Source of the DNA: Cavia porcellus | Taxonomy: Eukaryota; Chordata; Mammalia; Rodentia; Caviidae | Direction: 5' to 3' | Length of the DNA stretch: 64,000 bases | NCBI RefSeq assembly: GCF_034190915.1 | Contig: NW_026947488.1 | Span: forward strand, 6,830,501-6,894,500 | Part shown: in pieces, positions 19,958-30,745 of the stretch | Numbering within the stretch: position 1 is the stretch's first letter | How the letters are laid out: each line of letters starts with the position of its first letter | Translations under genes and position numbers: made by a program | The notes under the pieces: model-generated | The model's database searches: none | Told to the model about the DNA's origin: nothing | What the model saw: only the letters and a program-made list of their open reading frames with translations

Positions 19958-21240
19958 CACAGGGACAGCCAGGGTCACAGTGCCTGTCCTTAGCACGTGT
20001 GGGACATTGTCCTGCAATGGGGCACTGTCCCCTGCCTGGTAGGCTGTCTAGCGACCCTGACCCCTGTGTGCTGTGCAGCCCCCCAGGATGGACAACAGGA
20101 AAAGCCTCCAAAGGCAGCCAAATGCTCTCTGAAGACAAAACTGCTTCCTCCAAGTTGAAAGCTTCCAAGGAAAAGATTCCCATGGTCCCAGGAGGACTGG
20201 CTGTGCCACACTGGCCTCGGGGTCCTGCCCCCGTACTCACCCGGCTCAGCCTTCCCTTCCTTGGAGCCCTGCCCCATCCAGTTTAAAACAGGCCCCAGCC
20301 CAGCCCCATCCATGCTTCAAGGGGACAAACCCATCACCCTGCACACCGCAGGCCCCTCCTCCAAAGGAGCAGCCGCAGCTCTGAGCCACCCTGGGGTGCT
20401 GGGAAGCGAGGGCAGGGACCTCTCCATCCCTGTGCTGTCCACCGAGGCTCAGCTCGGAGCAGGGCCTGGCCCCGGTGAGTGCCTAGGACACTGCAGACGG
20501 TGGATGCAGGGGTCCTGGGTCCTGGGAGTGGAAAGTCCACCTTTGTCTGGCCCCGCCTGCCTCCCTGTCTCTCAGTGGGAAGAAAGTGCAGGAAGAGGGC
20601 CAGGCTGGGGGACAGCACCCTGCAGGGAGCCTGAGGGGGGCAGAGGGCCCCCCAAGGGAGAAGCTGAGCAGCAGAGCCTGGACCCATGGGAGCTGTCCCT
20701 GGGGAGAGGCGGAGCTGGCCGGAGCTAAGTGCAAGGCCTGGTCAGCCTCTTTGGACGTAAACATTGCATCCCCTGGAGTGCTCATGTGACAAAGTGCATG
20801 TGGGATGGGACTGTGGGTTCCAGGGCGGTGCTGCTGGACCAGGGACTTCACCATGAGGACCATGCTCAGCCTCCAGGTAAGCTGCTGGTGCACTGTGGGG
20901 AGCCCTGCAGAGCCCAGGGCTCAGGGGCTCAGAGGCCCAAGTCCCTGCCCTCTCCTCCCCGCCTCTCCGGGGTCTCCAGGCCCAGCTAGGTTCTGCCCGG
21001 TAAACCCATGCCCCTGGGGTCAGCAGCCCCCAGGCTGAGGAACTTGGCCTAGGGGCAAGTGAGGGCCATGGGAACCAGCCCAGCACTGCTGGCGCTGGCT
21101 GCTGTGGACAAGCTCTGGGCAGCCAGGAATCGCAGCTCGCCCTTGGTGGTGGCAGCTGAGGAGTCCTCTGGGCACTGCCCCTGCTGGTGTGGGCATGCCG
21201 GCCCCATGGTGTCTGCGCAGTCCCCAAAGTCAGGCCATTG
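19958..21240. other. GC-rich non-coding stretch
   Basis: No feature recognised. Frames overlap on both strands without domains. Confidence 0.35.
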
Positions 21241-21244
21241 TTAA

Positions 21245-21560
21245 TTCCCTATTACCTTGTTTTGAAATCTTGTATCATTTTCTTTTTCTTTTTTTTTTTT
21301 TTTTTTCTTTTTTGGTTGGTTTTAGTCTGTTTTGTCTTGTTTGGCTTTATTATATCAAATGGCACGGCAGCTATTTTGAAGACAAGAGGCATTATGGTAG
21401 CCATTGCTGATTTCCTGTTATCTTGTTTGAAAACCTGTGTCACACTGTTTTGTTTTGATTGGCTTGATTCTGTTTTATTCTGCTCGGTTTTATTTATTTA
21501 TTTTATTTATTTATTTTATTTCCCTTTAAAATAAAAAAATTTTAAAAAGTAAAAGTTTCA
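21245..21560 (+). repeat. Unclassified AT-rich repeat, copy 1
   Basis: An abrupt T-rich block with a T run (21289-21306), CACTGTTTTGTTTT near 21443, TTTA repeats at about 21488-21520 and a closing AATAAAAAAATTTTAAAAAG. The minus strand of 49270-49770 shares CACTGTTTTGTTTT and an AAATAAAATTTTTAAAAAA end. The two may be copies of one retroelement 3' region. I cannot name the family. Confidence 0.4.
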
Positions 21561-21699
21561 CTCTGTATTTATGCAAACTTTCTTGAAAATTGTGACAATG
21601 TAAAATGTGCAGATACCCTGAGGTATGTTGTTTCCCAGAAATTGTGTGTGCAGCATAAAAGCTGACCCAAGCTAGGTATATCATTGGACACAAATTCAA

Positions 21700-21836
21700 G
21701 GATTTTGTTTTTTGTTTTTCTTTTAAGACAGGGTCTTGCTATGGAGCCCAGGCTGGCCTTGAAGCCATGACAACCTCCTGCCTCAGCCTCCTGAGTGTGA
21801 GGGTGACCAGTACGGACCATCGTGCCTGGCTCAAGA
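21700..21836 (-). mobile_element. B1-type SINE, minus strand
   Basis: A T-rich start (reversed A tail), then AAGACAGGGTCTTGCTATGG, CCCAGGCTGGCCTTGAAGCC, CTCCTGCCTCAGCCTCCTGA and CATCGTGCCTGGC. Confidence 0.85.
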
Positions 21837-22262
21837 TTTTCCTTTTCTTCTTTTAAGATGACAAGAATTGACTTGGGCATTTTAAACAAAACTCAGTATT
21901 AAACATACTCTGAATTCTTTGTCCTTTGTCATAATTGCAAATGTTTTAAGAGATGCACTCACCGCTGCATGCCCCACGTGCCCCAGCCGGCACGCCCACC
22001 CCACCGTGCTGCCACATTCTGTCACTTTCGGTGTAGCCCACATGGCCACTGTGGGGAGGGCCAGCTGCGGAGAGGCTGGCAGGGTCCTGCCCAGCACGGG
22101 GACACCAGGGTCTCTGCCCCCAGGAGTTTCGGGGGAGTCTTCTCAGCATGCTTTAGTGTGTGACCCGAATCCATCCATCTTTGCCTGGTCTTCAACAGGA
22201 ATCTGAGCATCCATGTCCCAAGTGGGGCACAGAGCACTGGCTGTTGGATTCACAAATAGGAA
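21837..22262. other. Non-coding stretch, no feature recognised
   Basis: No repeat or gene signature found. Confidence 0.35.
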
Positions 22263-22410
22263 TAGCCGGGTGTGGTGGTGCACACCTGCCATCCCAGCAC
22301 TCAGGAGGCTGAGGCAGGAGGATCACTGAGAGTTTGAGGCCAGCCTGGGCTACAAAGTGAGCTCAAGGCCAGCCTGAACACAGTGAGACCTTGTCTCAAC
22401 CCCCACGCCC
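22263..22410 (+). mobile_element. B1-type SINE, well preserved
   Basis: AGCCGGGTGTGGTGGTGCAC, CATCCCAGCACTCAGGAGGC, GAGTTTGAGGCCAGCCTGGG, then the characteristic internal duplication CTACAAAGTGAGCTCAAGGC with CAGCCTGAACACAGTGAGAC, and a C/A-rich tail. The same internal duplication occurs at 10241 and 43066, so these belong to one subfamily. Confidence 0.9.
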
Positions 22411-22739
22411 CAAAATGACCACATCCCTCCCCCAAGAAAATCCTAGGCCTGGCAATCTTGGTCTCTTTAGACCACCGCTCTGGGGCGAACAGTTTTCCTG
22501 TGTTGAGCAGGCACTGAGCCTGTGCGGATGTGAGTTGGACGCTGTCCTGGGCACTGGGGTCACACGGCCTGTCCTGTGGGGTTCAGCGGCTGCATGGATG
22601 GTGAAGGCAGTGGGTGGGTGACTTGAACTGAGAGACTGAGGCCTTGAGCAACGTAGGAGAGCCTGTCTCAAACAGCACAGCACAAGGACCGAGGGTCCAC
22701 GCAGGGAGGCCTCCTGGGAGTGTTCCGTGCTCTTGCTTA

Positions 22740-22835
22740 CCAAGTCAGGTAACGCTGCCACCCCAGCTCACAGAGGAGGCAGCCGGTGCTCAGAGAGGGT
22801 CAGCCACTCGCCCAAGGTCACTCAGCAGACGCTGG
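22740..22835 (-). mobile_element. MIR fragment, minus strand
   Basis: CTCACAGAGGAGGCAGCCGG, GCTCAGAGAGGGTCAGCCAC and TCGCCCAAGGTCACTCAGCA follow the reversed MIR core. Confidence 0.6.
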
Positions 22836-24050
22836 GCTTTGGACTTGTGCTGGTCTCAGAAAGGCCCTGCTGCTCCTGGGCAGGGTGCATGGGTGTGTCC
22901 CGGGAACCCGGGCCGGGAGCTGCGTGCTTGGACGGGACCCCTTGCCAGGAGCCAGGCTGCACCCTGGCTGCCTTTCTTCCCAGGAAGCCTGGCCTGACTC
23001 ACCTGAGATAAAGATCAGCCGTGTGGCCCATTCCAAATGGCACATGGCGGAGACCCAGGATGCTGCCACCGGCTGCCAGGAGGGGCTGAGCCGTGGCTCC
23101 TGGACTGGACTCTGCTCCAGGACATCTCTGGACGGCCAGCCAGTGCAGTCCCACAGGGGGCTCTGCAGACACGGCTGTGCCCCACCCTGCTCCCCAGCTG
23201 TGCTGCTGTCCTGGTGATTCACACTGACCCTGCTCTCCTCACCCCCTCCCTAGTCGACCTGCATTTAATTCATTCAAACCTTAAGATTTTTTCCTGGTCT
23301 AAGAACTCGATGTCTAAAGACTCCATGCTTAGGCCACTCTCAGAGCCGCAGCCGACTCAGGGGGTGAATCCCAAGATGAGCAGGGTGTGAAGCGGGTAAG
23401 CCAGAGCAGCCGGGTGCCCGAGCCCGGGGAGGCCCCATCCTGGCACTGCCCGGGCGGAGAGGTGCTTGGCAAGCGCAGAAGAAACTGTTTTCCCCGGGAA
23501 CAGAACAACATGGGAAATTCCCATGGCTGGGGGTGGGGTGCTGGAAAAGTGGGCTCTGCACTGGTGCTGACAGCAGTTTACAGCCAGAGCCCGGATTCGG
23601 GGCTGTGGGCCGGAGGGGGGCGATCAGCAGCGGCCATCGTAAGGGGCTTTCACTTTCCTGTTTTCTCCTCCTCCTCCTCCTCTTTCTTTCTTTCTGCAGC
23701 TCTGGACCGAGGGCGTCCTGCATGCCCGAGTGCTCTACCGCTTGGCCTCACCCTCAGCCCTCTTCAACGTCGGGAGCAAACGCTGACCCTAAAAGCGTGA
23801 GACGTTCTCGGGGTGGTAGGAAGCTGAGGGCCTTCTCCTCTCTTGTTGCCCCCCACTTCCAACATGCGCCCCCAGTCCTGTACTGCACAGGAGAGGAGTG
23901 TGACGCACTTCACTTTCTGGGGCTTGACCAGGTCGTCTGTCCCACGGGCGCGGGTCTTCCTGGTGTCACTAAGCGGAGCCCAAGTCCATGAGCACAGCCG
24001 TCCGGAGGACAGAGATCAGTGCCAGGCTCTCGACGGCTCTCAGAACCGAT
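22836..24050. other. Non-coding stretch with a pyrimidine microsatellite
   Basis: A (CTC)n/(TTTC)n tract lies at about 23667-23695. Otherwise no feature is recognised. Confidence 0.45.
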
Positions 24051-24165
24051 GTGAGCTCCCGAAAGATGCTAATGAGAACAAAATGCCGGGAAGGAGCCAT
24101 CGTGAATCTGCTCCGATTTTCAAAGGCACAGAAACATGATTTTATTTGCATCTTGCTAGACATCT
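24050..24165. promoter_or_regulatory. Octamer-containing island
   Basis: ATTTGCAT, the POU/octamer consensus, is at 24144-24151, with GATGCTAATGAGAACAAAAT upstream near 24065. This resembles SOX/POU-type regulatory sequence. Conservation cannot be tested here. Confidence 0.28.
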
Positions 24166-24364
24166 GCCTGTTCTCGCCTCGCCCTCCTATTGTTTGAAAC
24201 TGGAACAAGTTGTGATGAATTTGGAGGCGTCCTGTTTTCCCAGAGGCCGTGTCCCCATCTGGATTGTATCACCTCCTAGTGCTTTGTCAGGAGCGCCATC
24301 GAGGAGGCCGGCCCTGACCTGCCCTGCCCGTCCAGGGCGCCCGTGGCTGGCGTTTCCTTACTCA

Positions 24365-24450
24365 GCAGCATTGCGATGCAGAGGCTGTGATGATTTGAAT
24401 GCCCATTTTACAGAAAGGGAAACCGAGCCTAGGAAGATAAAAGAACAGTT
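24365..24450 (-). mobile_element. MIR-like fragment
   Basis: GCCCATTTTACAGAAAGGGA then AACCGAGCCTAGGAAG is the typical MIR or MIR3 'threshold' phrase. Short and diverged. Confidence 0.5.
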
Positions 24451-25325
24451 GCAGGCTTCCCCAGCCAGGAATTGATGGAGCCCCTATGCAGGGGCAAATC
24501 TGTTTCTCCAAGCTGTTTGTGGGATCCCACACGCTGGAGTGGAGTCCTGGGCTGAATAGAGAACCCGAGGTTGGTTTTTGCGTGGAAACCGAGGTGCCAG
24601 TGTGTGGAGACTCGGCTCCTGCTGCCGGGGTAGGTCCTCAGGGAGACCTGTGGTGGGGCCAGGAGCCACCCAGAGACACTGTAATCCAGACGTGTCAGCA
24701 TCTCCAGAGAGCCACCCCAGCTCCCAGCAGGTGAACGGGGCCCGGGGGCACGGGGGACAGAGCCAGCCTCCTCTCCCAGCTTGGGGTTGGCCCAGAAAGA
24801 GCTATAAACCAGAGATTGCAACACAGGCGCTGTCTGAAGTGTAGCCCAGTAATAAACAATTACTCAGTCATTATGCTTCTCATCCTTTCTGAAACCAAGC
24901 AGTTCAGTCTGCGTCGTTTTGTGGAAGCAGAGACCATTCCCCGAGAAGCGATGGCACCCCGAGTAACCCTCCCCCTGGCTGAGGCTCACAGCCAGCATCT
25001 GGGGTCCCCAGGATGCCAGGAGAACTGGCCTCCAGCCAGCCGGTCCTCCCTGCAGGACCTGGCGGGGGTGTCCCCATTTGGTGGCCGCCTCAGGGTTGCC
25101 AGGTGAAATGGAACCCAAGCTGTGACATTCACGCGTCCAACAAGTGCTTTTGTTTGTCTGGAGTTCAGATTTAACCGGGGCTCCTGGGTTTCACCTGGCA
25201 GCTGTAGCCACGAGCTACTGTAGTTCTTTGTGCAAAGGCGACACACACCCAACAAAACCAGGAGCACCGCAGGGAGACCTTCCCAGTCCCATCCTGGTCC
25301 CTCCCTGTCCTGTGTAACACGCTCT
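24451..25325. other. Non-coding stretch, no feature recognised
   Basis: No repeat, RNA or exon signature found. Confidence 0.35.
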
Positions 25326-25329
25326 CTGC

Positions 25330-25495
25330 AGCGGTGGGCATTGAACCCAGGCACTGGAGGGCTTGTTTGGATGCAGGTCTCTGGATCCCACCACCACAGT
25401 GTCCAGTAGAGTCGGTCAGGGCTGAGAATTTGCATTTCTGAAACTTCCCAGAGGATAGTGATGACACTAGTCTGAGATCCAAATGCTAAGAACTG
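25330..25495 (+). mobile_element. MER5A-like hAT relic
   Basis: CTGGAGGGCTTGTTTGGATG, GATCCCACCACCACAGTGTC, GGGCTGAGAATTTGCATTTC and TTCCCAGAGGATAGTGATGA follow the body of the non-autonomous hAT element MER5A in order. It is an ancient DNA transposon without coding capacity. Confidence 0.72.
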
Positions 25496-26085
25496 TTTTT
25501 AGGGTGCAGACGAAATCCTCCACCATCTTCCATCATGGTAGCACCCTACCCTACCCTGCATGTTCCAGACCCTGTGACCTCGCCAGCTGATCTCAGGGTT
25601 CTACCTGCTTGGCTCCTGGAGGACTCTTCCCAAGTGCCCTCAGGGCCTTTGCACAAGCTGTGCCTGCTTTTCACTTTGTCTCACTCCACTGCTGTTTCCT
25701 TCAGTGCAAGGTATTGTCACTATCCTCAGTGTTTAAATACGGAAAATGGGCTTTGCAAAATCTAAGTCCCTGCCCCAAATAAACTGAGGACAAGGACTCA
25801 GAATTCCACCTGCCCGTCTCCAAAGCCCATTTCCTTTTCACTGGGCCATACTGCCTCTCAAGCTGGATGTACTGACTTCCACCCTCCGCCCCTCTTGTAT
25901 TTGGCTTTGATGAGATTGCTACTTAATCAGTATTTATTTGTACTTAAACTAAACCCTTGAGATTTATATTTTGGAATTTGGGGAACAAGTTCAAATTTAC
26001 CCTCTTAAAACCCTTCAAGAGCCAATAAACTTAGCTCACATTCCTTCAATGTTTATATGAATTTAAGAGTGCTAATCCCTCACCC
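25496..26085. other. Non-coding stretch, no feature recognised
   Basis: AT content rises toward the microsatellite. No family recognised. Confidence 0.35.
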
Positions 26086-26087
26086 CA

Positions 26088-26088
<1 letters not shown>

Positions 26089-26131
<43 letters not shown>
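26089..26131 (+). repeat. (AC)n microsatellite
   Basis: An uninterrupted AC dinucleotide run of about 21 units. Confidence 0.95.
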
Positions 26132-26132
<1 letters not shown>

Positions 26133-26407
26133 AGTCTACAGAGAAAGCCTGATCCTTCAAGCTGCCACGGCAGCTGTCAGGCTGTCTGTGAGCCTTTCTC
26201 TGCTGGTATGATGATGTCATCTTCCTATCTTCTTGAAAACAATTTCAGTTCTTAGCATCTGCAAATGAACTCAAGGCAAGAATTTGGACCCAGGGAGGTG
26301 AAATGAGTCCAGGTTGTTGAGTTAAGAAGGCTAAAAGAATTACCCCTGCCTTGGGCCATCTGCAGGATTTCTTTATGCAAAAGCTAAGGTTTACCTTGAC
26401 ACTTTCC

Positions 26408-26661
26408 GATACACTCACCCATCCACCCAACCACCCATGTATCCATCCATTCATCCATCCATCCATCCATCCATCCATCCATCCATCCACCCACCCATCT
26501 ATCCATCCACTCACCCATCCATCCATCCACCACCCATCCACTCACCTATCCATCCATCCACCCATCCATCCATCCATCCATCCATCCACCACCCATCCAT
26601 CCATCCATCCATCCACCACCCATCCATCCATCCATCCATCCATCCACCCATCCATCCATCT
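26408..26661 (+). repeat. (CATC)n tetranucleotide tract
   Basis: About 250 bases of CATC/CCATCCAT units with interspersed CACC, CTAT and CACT variants. It reads as Ile-His-Pro-Ser type repeats in several frames, so long open frames here are artefacts. It is the reverse complement in unit type of the tract at 41155. Confidence 0.95.
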
Positions 26662-27420
26662 TTGCATGTCTGCACTGTATACTTGTTGAGCATGCCAAGC
26701 ACAGTTCAGAGCCTGAGGCCCCAGAGATGAGCAGAGACAGACGTGCCCTCTGGCTGTCTGGCTCCAGCCATCTCACCACACAATAAGACACAAGACAAGA
26801 TCTTAGCTTGTGCTCGGCACTGTGGGAGAAGGGCAGGATGGTGTAGCGGTGCCTGACACGTCACCTAGGCTGGTCGGTTCTGGGAGAGGCCAGGTGTGAG
26901 CTGAGCCCTGCAGACACTGGACTTGGCCAGCTGCAAGGGGCACTGCAGGGAAGCCCCTGGGAGCCACCAAGCCCTTTCAGCACTGCTGTGTTATCCCCTG
27001 GGTCTTCTCACCAGAGCTCACTCTCCTGTGATGGGCAGAGGCCATGCCCGGCCCACTTCTCTGACCACCCACCTCGAAGTGGCCACACTGTTGCTCATGA
27101 GGAGTCCCTTCAGGCAGTCACTCATGGAGCACATGTGTATCGGGCACCAGCTCCTGCCAGCCCTGGGGAGCACAGGGACAGAGGTCACGGCCACCTGCTC
27201 CCTCAGCACTGCCTGCCCTCTGGCCTCTCCCCTGCAGCCCTCACCTTGCTTCCCAGCTCACAGGCGGGCATGGACCTTCCTGTCTTCTTCCCGTGGCGCC
27301 CTTGGAGCAGACACAGGGAGTGGGCATTCTGGAACGAATGAATGAGTGTATAGATGAATGAGTAAGGTCCTGTGACCTCCTGGTCATCTGAAACCAGTCA
27401 CCATGGAACCAGCCACCCGC
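26662..27420. other. Non-coding stretch, possible MIR/L2 remnant
   Basis: TGTTGAGCATGCCAAGCACA at about 26683 resembles the MIR/L2 'size of distribution' phrase. Nothing else is recognised. Confidence 0.35.
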
Positions 27421-27424
27421 CCCG

Positions 27425-27500
27425 GGAGACATCTGGCAATGTGTGGAGACATTTTTGGTTGTCACACTGGGGAGCTGCTGCCGGCTTCTTGGATTGGAGA
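27425..27500 (+). mobile_element. hAT-type (MER) relic fragment
   Basis: CATCTGGCAATGTGTGGAGA, then CATTTTTGGTTGTCACACTG and GGGAGCTGCTGCCGGC. This phrase is a well-known ancient mammalian non-autonomous DNA transposon, but I do not assign the exact MER name. Confidence 0.6.
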
Positions 27501-28980
27501 CCAAAGAGTCTCCTCTTCCTCCTACAACACCCAGGACGGCCGCCGCCATGGGGACTGGCTGGCTTCCGTGTCAACAGCACCAACAGCGAGAGCCTCCTGG
27601 ATTGCAGATCTTCCCCACCAGCTGGCCCCACGACCACCAGGGTGTTAACATTCGCGGGGCTTCTCCTCCCAGAATGGCCTCCTCTTGTGCCCCAGCTCTG
27701 GAGGGGGCAGAGTCCTGACCTGCAGGGAGCTCCGGGTGGATGCAAGGTGCTGACCCTTCCTGCCGCTGGCGGCCAGCACCCCCGGCCTTTGTCTGCAGCC
27801 GCACTGGTCCCTTGGGCACTGGGGATCAATGCAGGTCTGGAGGGCCTTCCCACCCAGAACCCCGGAAGCGTCTGCCGGGCTCCCAGGAGGACTTACTCCT
27901 TTACGTTCCATTATTCTGTTTCATATAGTTCAACTTTTTTGTTTTTTCTCTCAGCATCCACCTTGTGCAGATCAGGAGGGAGGCAGAGGGCCCCCTGCTG
28001 GCCTCTGGGTGGTCACCAGGGCAGGGATGGGGGCACCCACCCCACGTGTGTGCAAATGACAGCACGAACACGCGATGTTGACTGCTGACAGGTCTGAGGG
28101 CTGTAAGTCCTGTAATGAGGGAACTGTGACCCGTGCAGGGGGAGCGGAGCTTCGTCAGGACCCAGGAGGCGCAGCCAGGGCAGGCCATGGTGACTACAGA
28201 CCGAGGGACACCTGCCCCGAGGGAGCCTGGGCCAGAGCGGAGTGCAGGAGGCTGCAGGGAGGGCAGAGGCGGGTGCAGGGGCAGCCAAGTGTGATTTGAG
28301 GGCTTGATCTTTCCCCAGGAGTTTGCTATGCGGCCTAAGAGCAGCCAGCAGGCACAGGGGTTTCTGATGCTGGGTGGGAGACATCCTACAGAATCTGTGG
28401 GCAGCAGGAAGCAGGCGAGGCTGGGGTGGCCTTGGTCGCAGAGGTTCAAAGCTGGGCATCAGACTTGAACTAAGTGGTGGTGGAGGGGATGAGCCAGTGC
28501 AGAGCTGAGGGTCACTTCCAAGGTGACACCCACTGCGGTGGGGAGAGGCTGTGGTCCTCCTGGCTGGGTGAGCAATGGTTCTGGGCAGGATCACAAGCTA
28601 ATTTAGGGGAAGCAATCAGCAGTTCCGGTTTGGACGTCTGGTTCGAACGACTTTGGGGTAGAGGCGCCCTGGGGTGTGCGGGCAGGTGCACCGGGAAGGC
28701 TTAGGGCTGAGACAGGGGCCTGGGGACGGGCCTGGGTCTCACAGCAAGGGAAGTAGGTGGGACACGGCCGGAGAGAAGAGGCTGGGAAGAAGGCCTGGAG
28801 CCCAGCATGCAGAACCTCAGCAAAGCAGCGGATGGCCACGGGGGCTGAGACGGATCAGCAGCCTGTGGGAGGGACCCGGGAGGGTCTGGGGCCATCAAAT
28901 CATCTTCCCCGGAAGAAGGGGTTGGGCCCCCAAGTGCTGAGCCTCTGTGCTGTGCTAGGAAGTATCTCTAAGCATCCTAG
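27501..28980. other. GC-rich non-coding stretch
   Basis: No secure feature. A partial CTCF-like motif on the minus strand near 27987-28003 lacks the consensus GGCGC and is not called. Confidence 0.35.
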
Positions 28981-28984
28981 AGGC

Positions 28985-29105
28985 CCCTGTCAGAGAGGCT
29001 CCTGAGTCTACAGGTGAGGAGCCGGGATCAGAGAGGCACAGGGATCTGCTCAGCATCGTAAGGCTGGGAGTGACCGCGCTAGGACCTAAACCCACAGCCT
29101 TTGCC
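28985..29105 (-). mobile_element. MIR fragment, minus strand
   Basis: TACAGGTGAGGAGCCGGGAT, CAGAGAGGCACAGGGATCTG and CTAGGACCTAAACCCA follow the reversed MIR body. Confidence 0.55.
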
Positions 29106-30580
29106 TCTATGGCTTGGGCTCCGGTGTTTTCTTGATTATTGAGGTAATGTTTTCTCACACTGTCCTCCAGAATTACGCAGAAATCTTCAGGGAGGCAGGA
29201 CTTGGGTTTCTGTGGCCGCAAGTCAAATCGCTCCCACCTGACGCCTGGGGCTGCATCTATCTTAAAGAAGAAGGTGTGGATGGCCAGGATGCTGTACTAC
29301 CCAGCTTTCCCGCTAGGAGACACAATAGATACTCCACCCCTGATTTAAAGGAGGAGAGGCTGTTTCTGCCTCAGGCTTCCAGGGCGTGCAGTCCGTGGTA
29401 CACTGGCTGCAAGGCAGAAGCCTCATGGCAGAAGAGTGTGGCTGAGGATGGTTGCTTGGTTCGTGGCTCTTGGGAAGCGGGATGGGGGCAGTGCCAGAGG
29501 GAGGGGTGAGGGCCAGCAATAGCACCCAGGACCAGGCCGCCGTGGCCCACCCGCCACACCTAGCAGCGTGCTCCTCCAGCCCAGCTGACCACGAGGTTTG
29601 ACCACTGCTGAGCGCTGCAGCGTTTCACAGTGGCAGAGTGGGGATTTGAACCCAGATCCCTCTGGCCCCAAAACAAAGACAGATGGAAAGAAATTTCCCT
29701 AAAAATATTCAGTCTCATAAACCAAAGGAGAGAAGTCCACTGGAAGTGGGTCAAATCATACTAGATTCTGACACTCTGGGGGATCTCCGGCTAGCTGGTC
29801 ATCTCTCAGGGTCTTAGCTTGTCCATTTTAAATGTGTCAAGGTTGCCGTGTTAAACAGGCACCGGGCCCTCCAAGGCATAGACTCCTCCCCCTCTGCCAT
29901 CTGCAGGCTGGTGCCCCTGCAGCACCAACACCGCCCCACCTGAGCTGCCGAGCCTGGGGCTCCTCAGAGGGCGCCCCGAGCTCTCCCTGCAGCTCTCTGA
30001 CGCACATTTGGTTCCAATTCCAATTCTCATGCACACTTCACTGTCCTGATGAGATAAAATCAAGCAGATGTAAACCGAGAGCCGGGAGACCCTGGGAAAA
30101 CGTGAAAATCTGCGAGTCCCGGCGTGTGGGGACCTACCTGGGGCGGAGGTGAGGGAGCAGAGGGCAGATCCTGGCCGGGCTCCTCTCGTCCAGGGTGATG
30201 GAGGCCGACAGCAGAGACCACCAGAGTTGGGACCGCGGAGGCGTGAACTTGGCCCCTGGCTCCGACTCCGGTCCCCTGAGGGGATGGGGTTCTGGAGGCC
30301 GCAGATATTTTTGAAGAGCCGGGGGAGGCAGCACTTGCGAACCCTAGCACAGGTCACCACCCAGCAGGACCTGCTGGCTCCGGTGCAGGGACGGGTGCTG
30401 GCTACCCTGGACTCCAAACAAAACTGGAGATTTACATTCTTGAGTGAAGCCTTGCGGTGCCCCAGTGTCAGCACGTGATGGAGGTGCTCAGGGCCTGGGG
30501 CTGCGAGGTCCCCACCCCGGCCCCCGATGTCTCTCAGGCTTCTCAGATTCCCCCCTGGCTCCTGGTGCAGACACATGTGT
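29106..30580. other. Non-coding stretch, no secure feature
   Basis: No gene or repeat recognised. GTGGGGATTTGAACCCAGAT at about 29637 may be a MIR remnant. Confidence 0.35.
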
Positions 30581-30584
30581 CATT

Positions 30585-30745
30585 TACTGAACATATGTCG
30601 TGGACCAAGCATGAGGAATCCTGCTGTGCTCAACACTCGTAACAGCCCTACAGAGTGGGGAAATTGAGTCATGGGGCATAAAGATCTTCCTTGCCCTTCA
30701 CTGACAACTCTCAGAGCCTCAGTCTACCCAGCTGTAAATGGATGC
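30585..30745 (+). mobile_element. MIR/MIR3-like fragment
   Basis: CATTTACTGAACATATGTCG, CTCGTAACAGCCCTACAGAG and GAGCCTCAGTCTACCCAGCT followed by GTAAATGG resemble ancient MIR-family sequence. Confidence 0.45.

Noticed and set aside
27985..28005. Fourth CTCF-like site on the minus strand
   Set aside because: The core lacks the expected GGCGC and reads GGGCCC, so the match is too weak.
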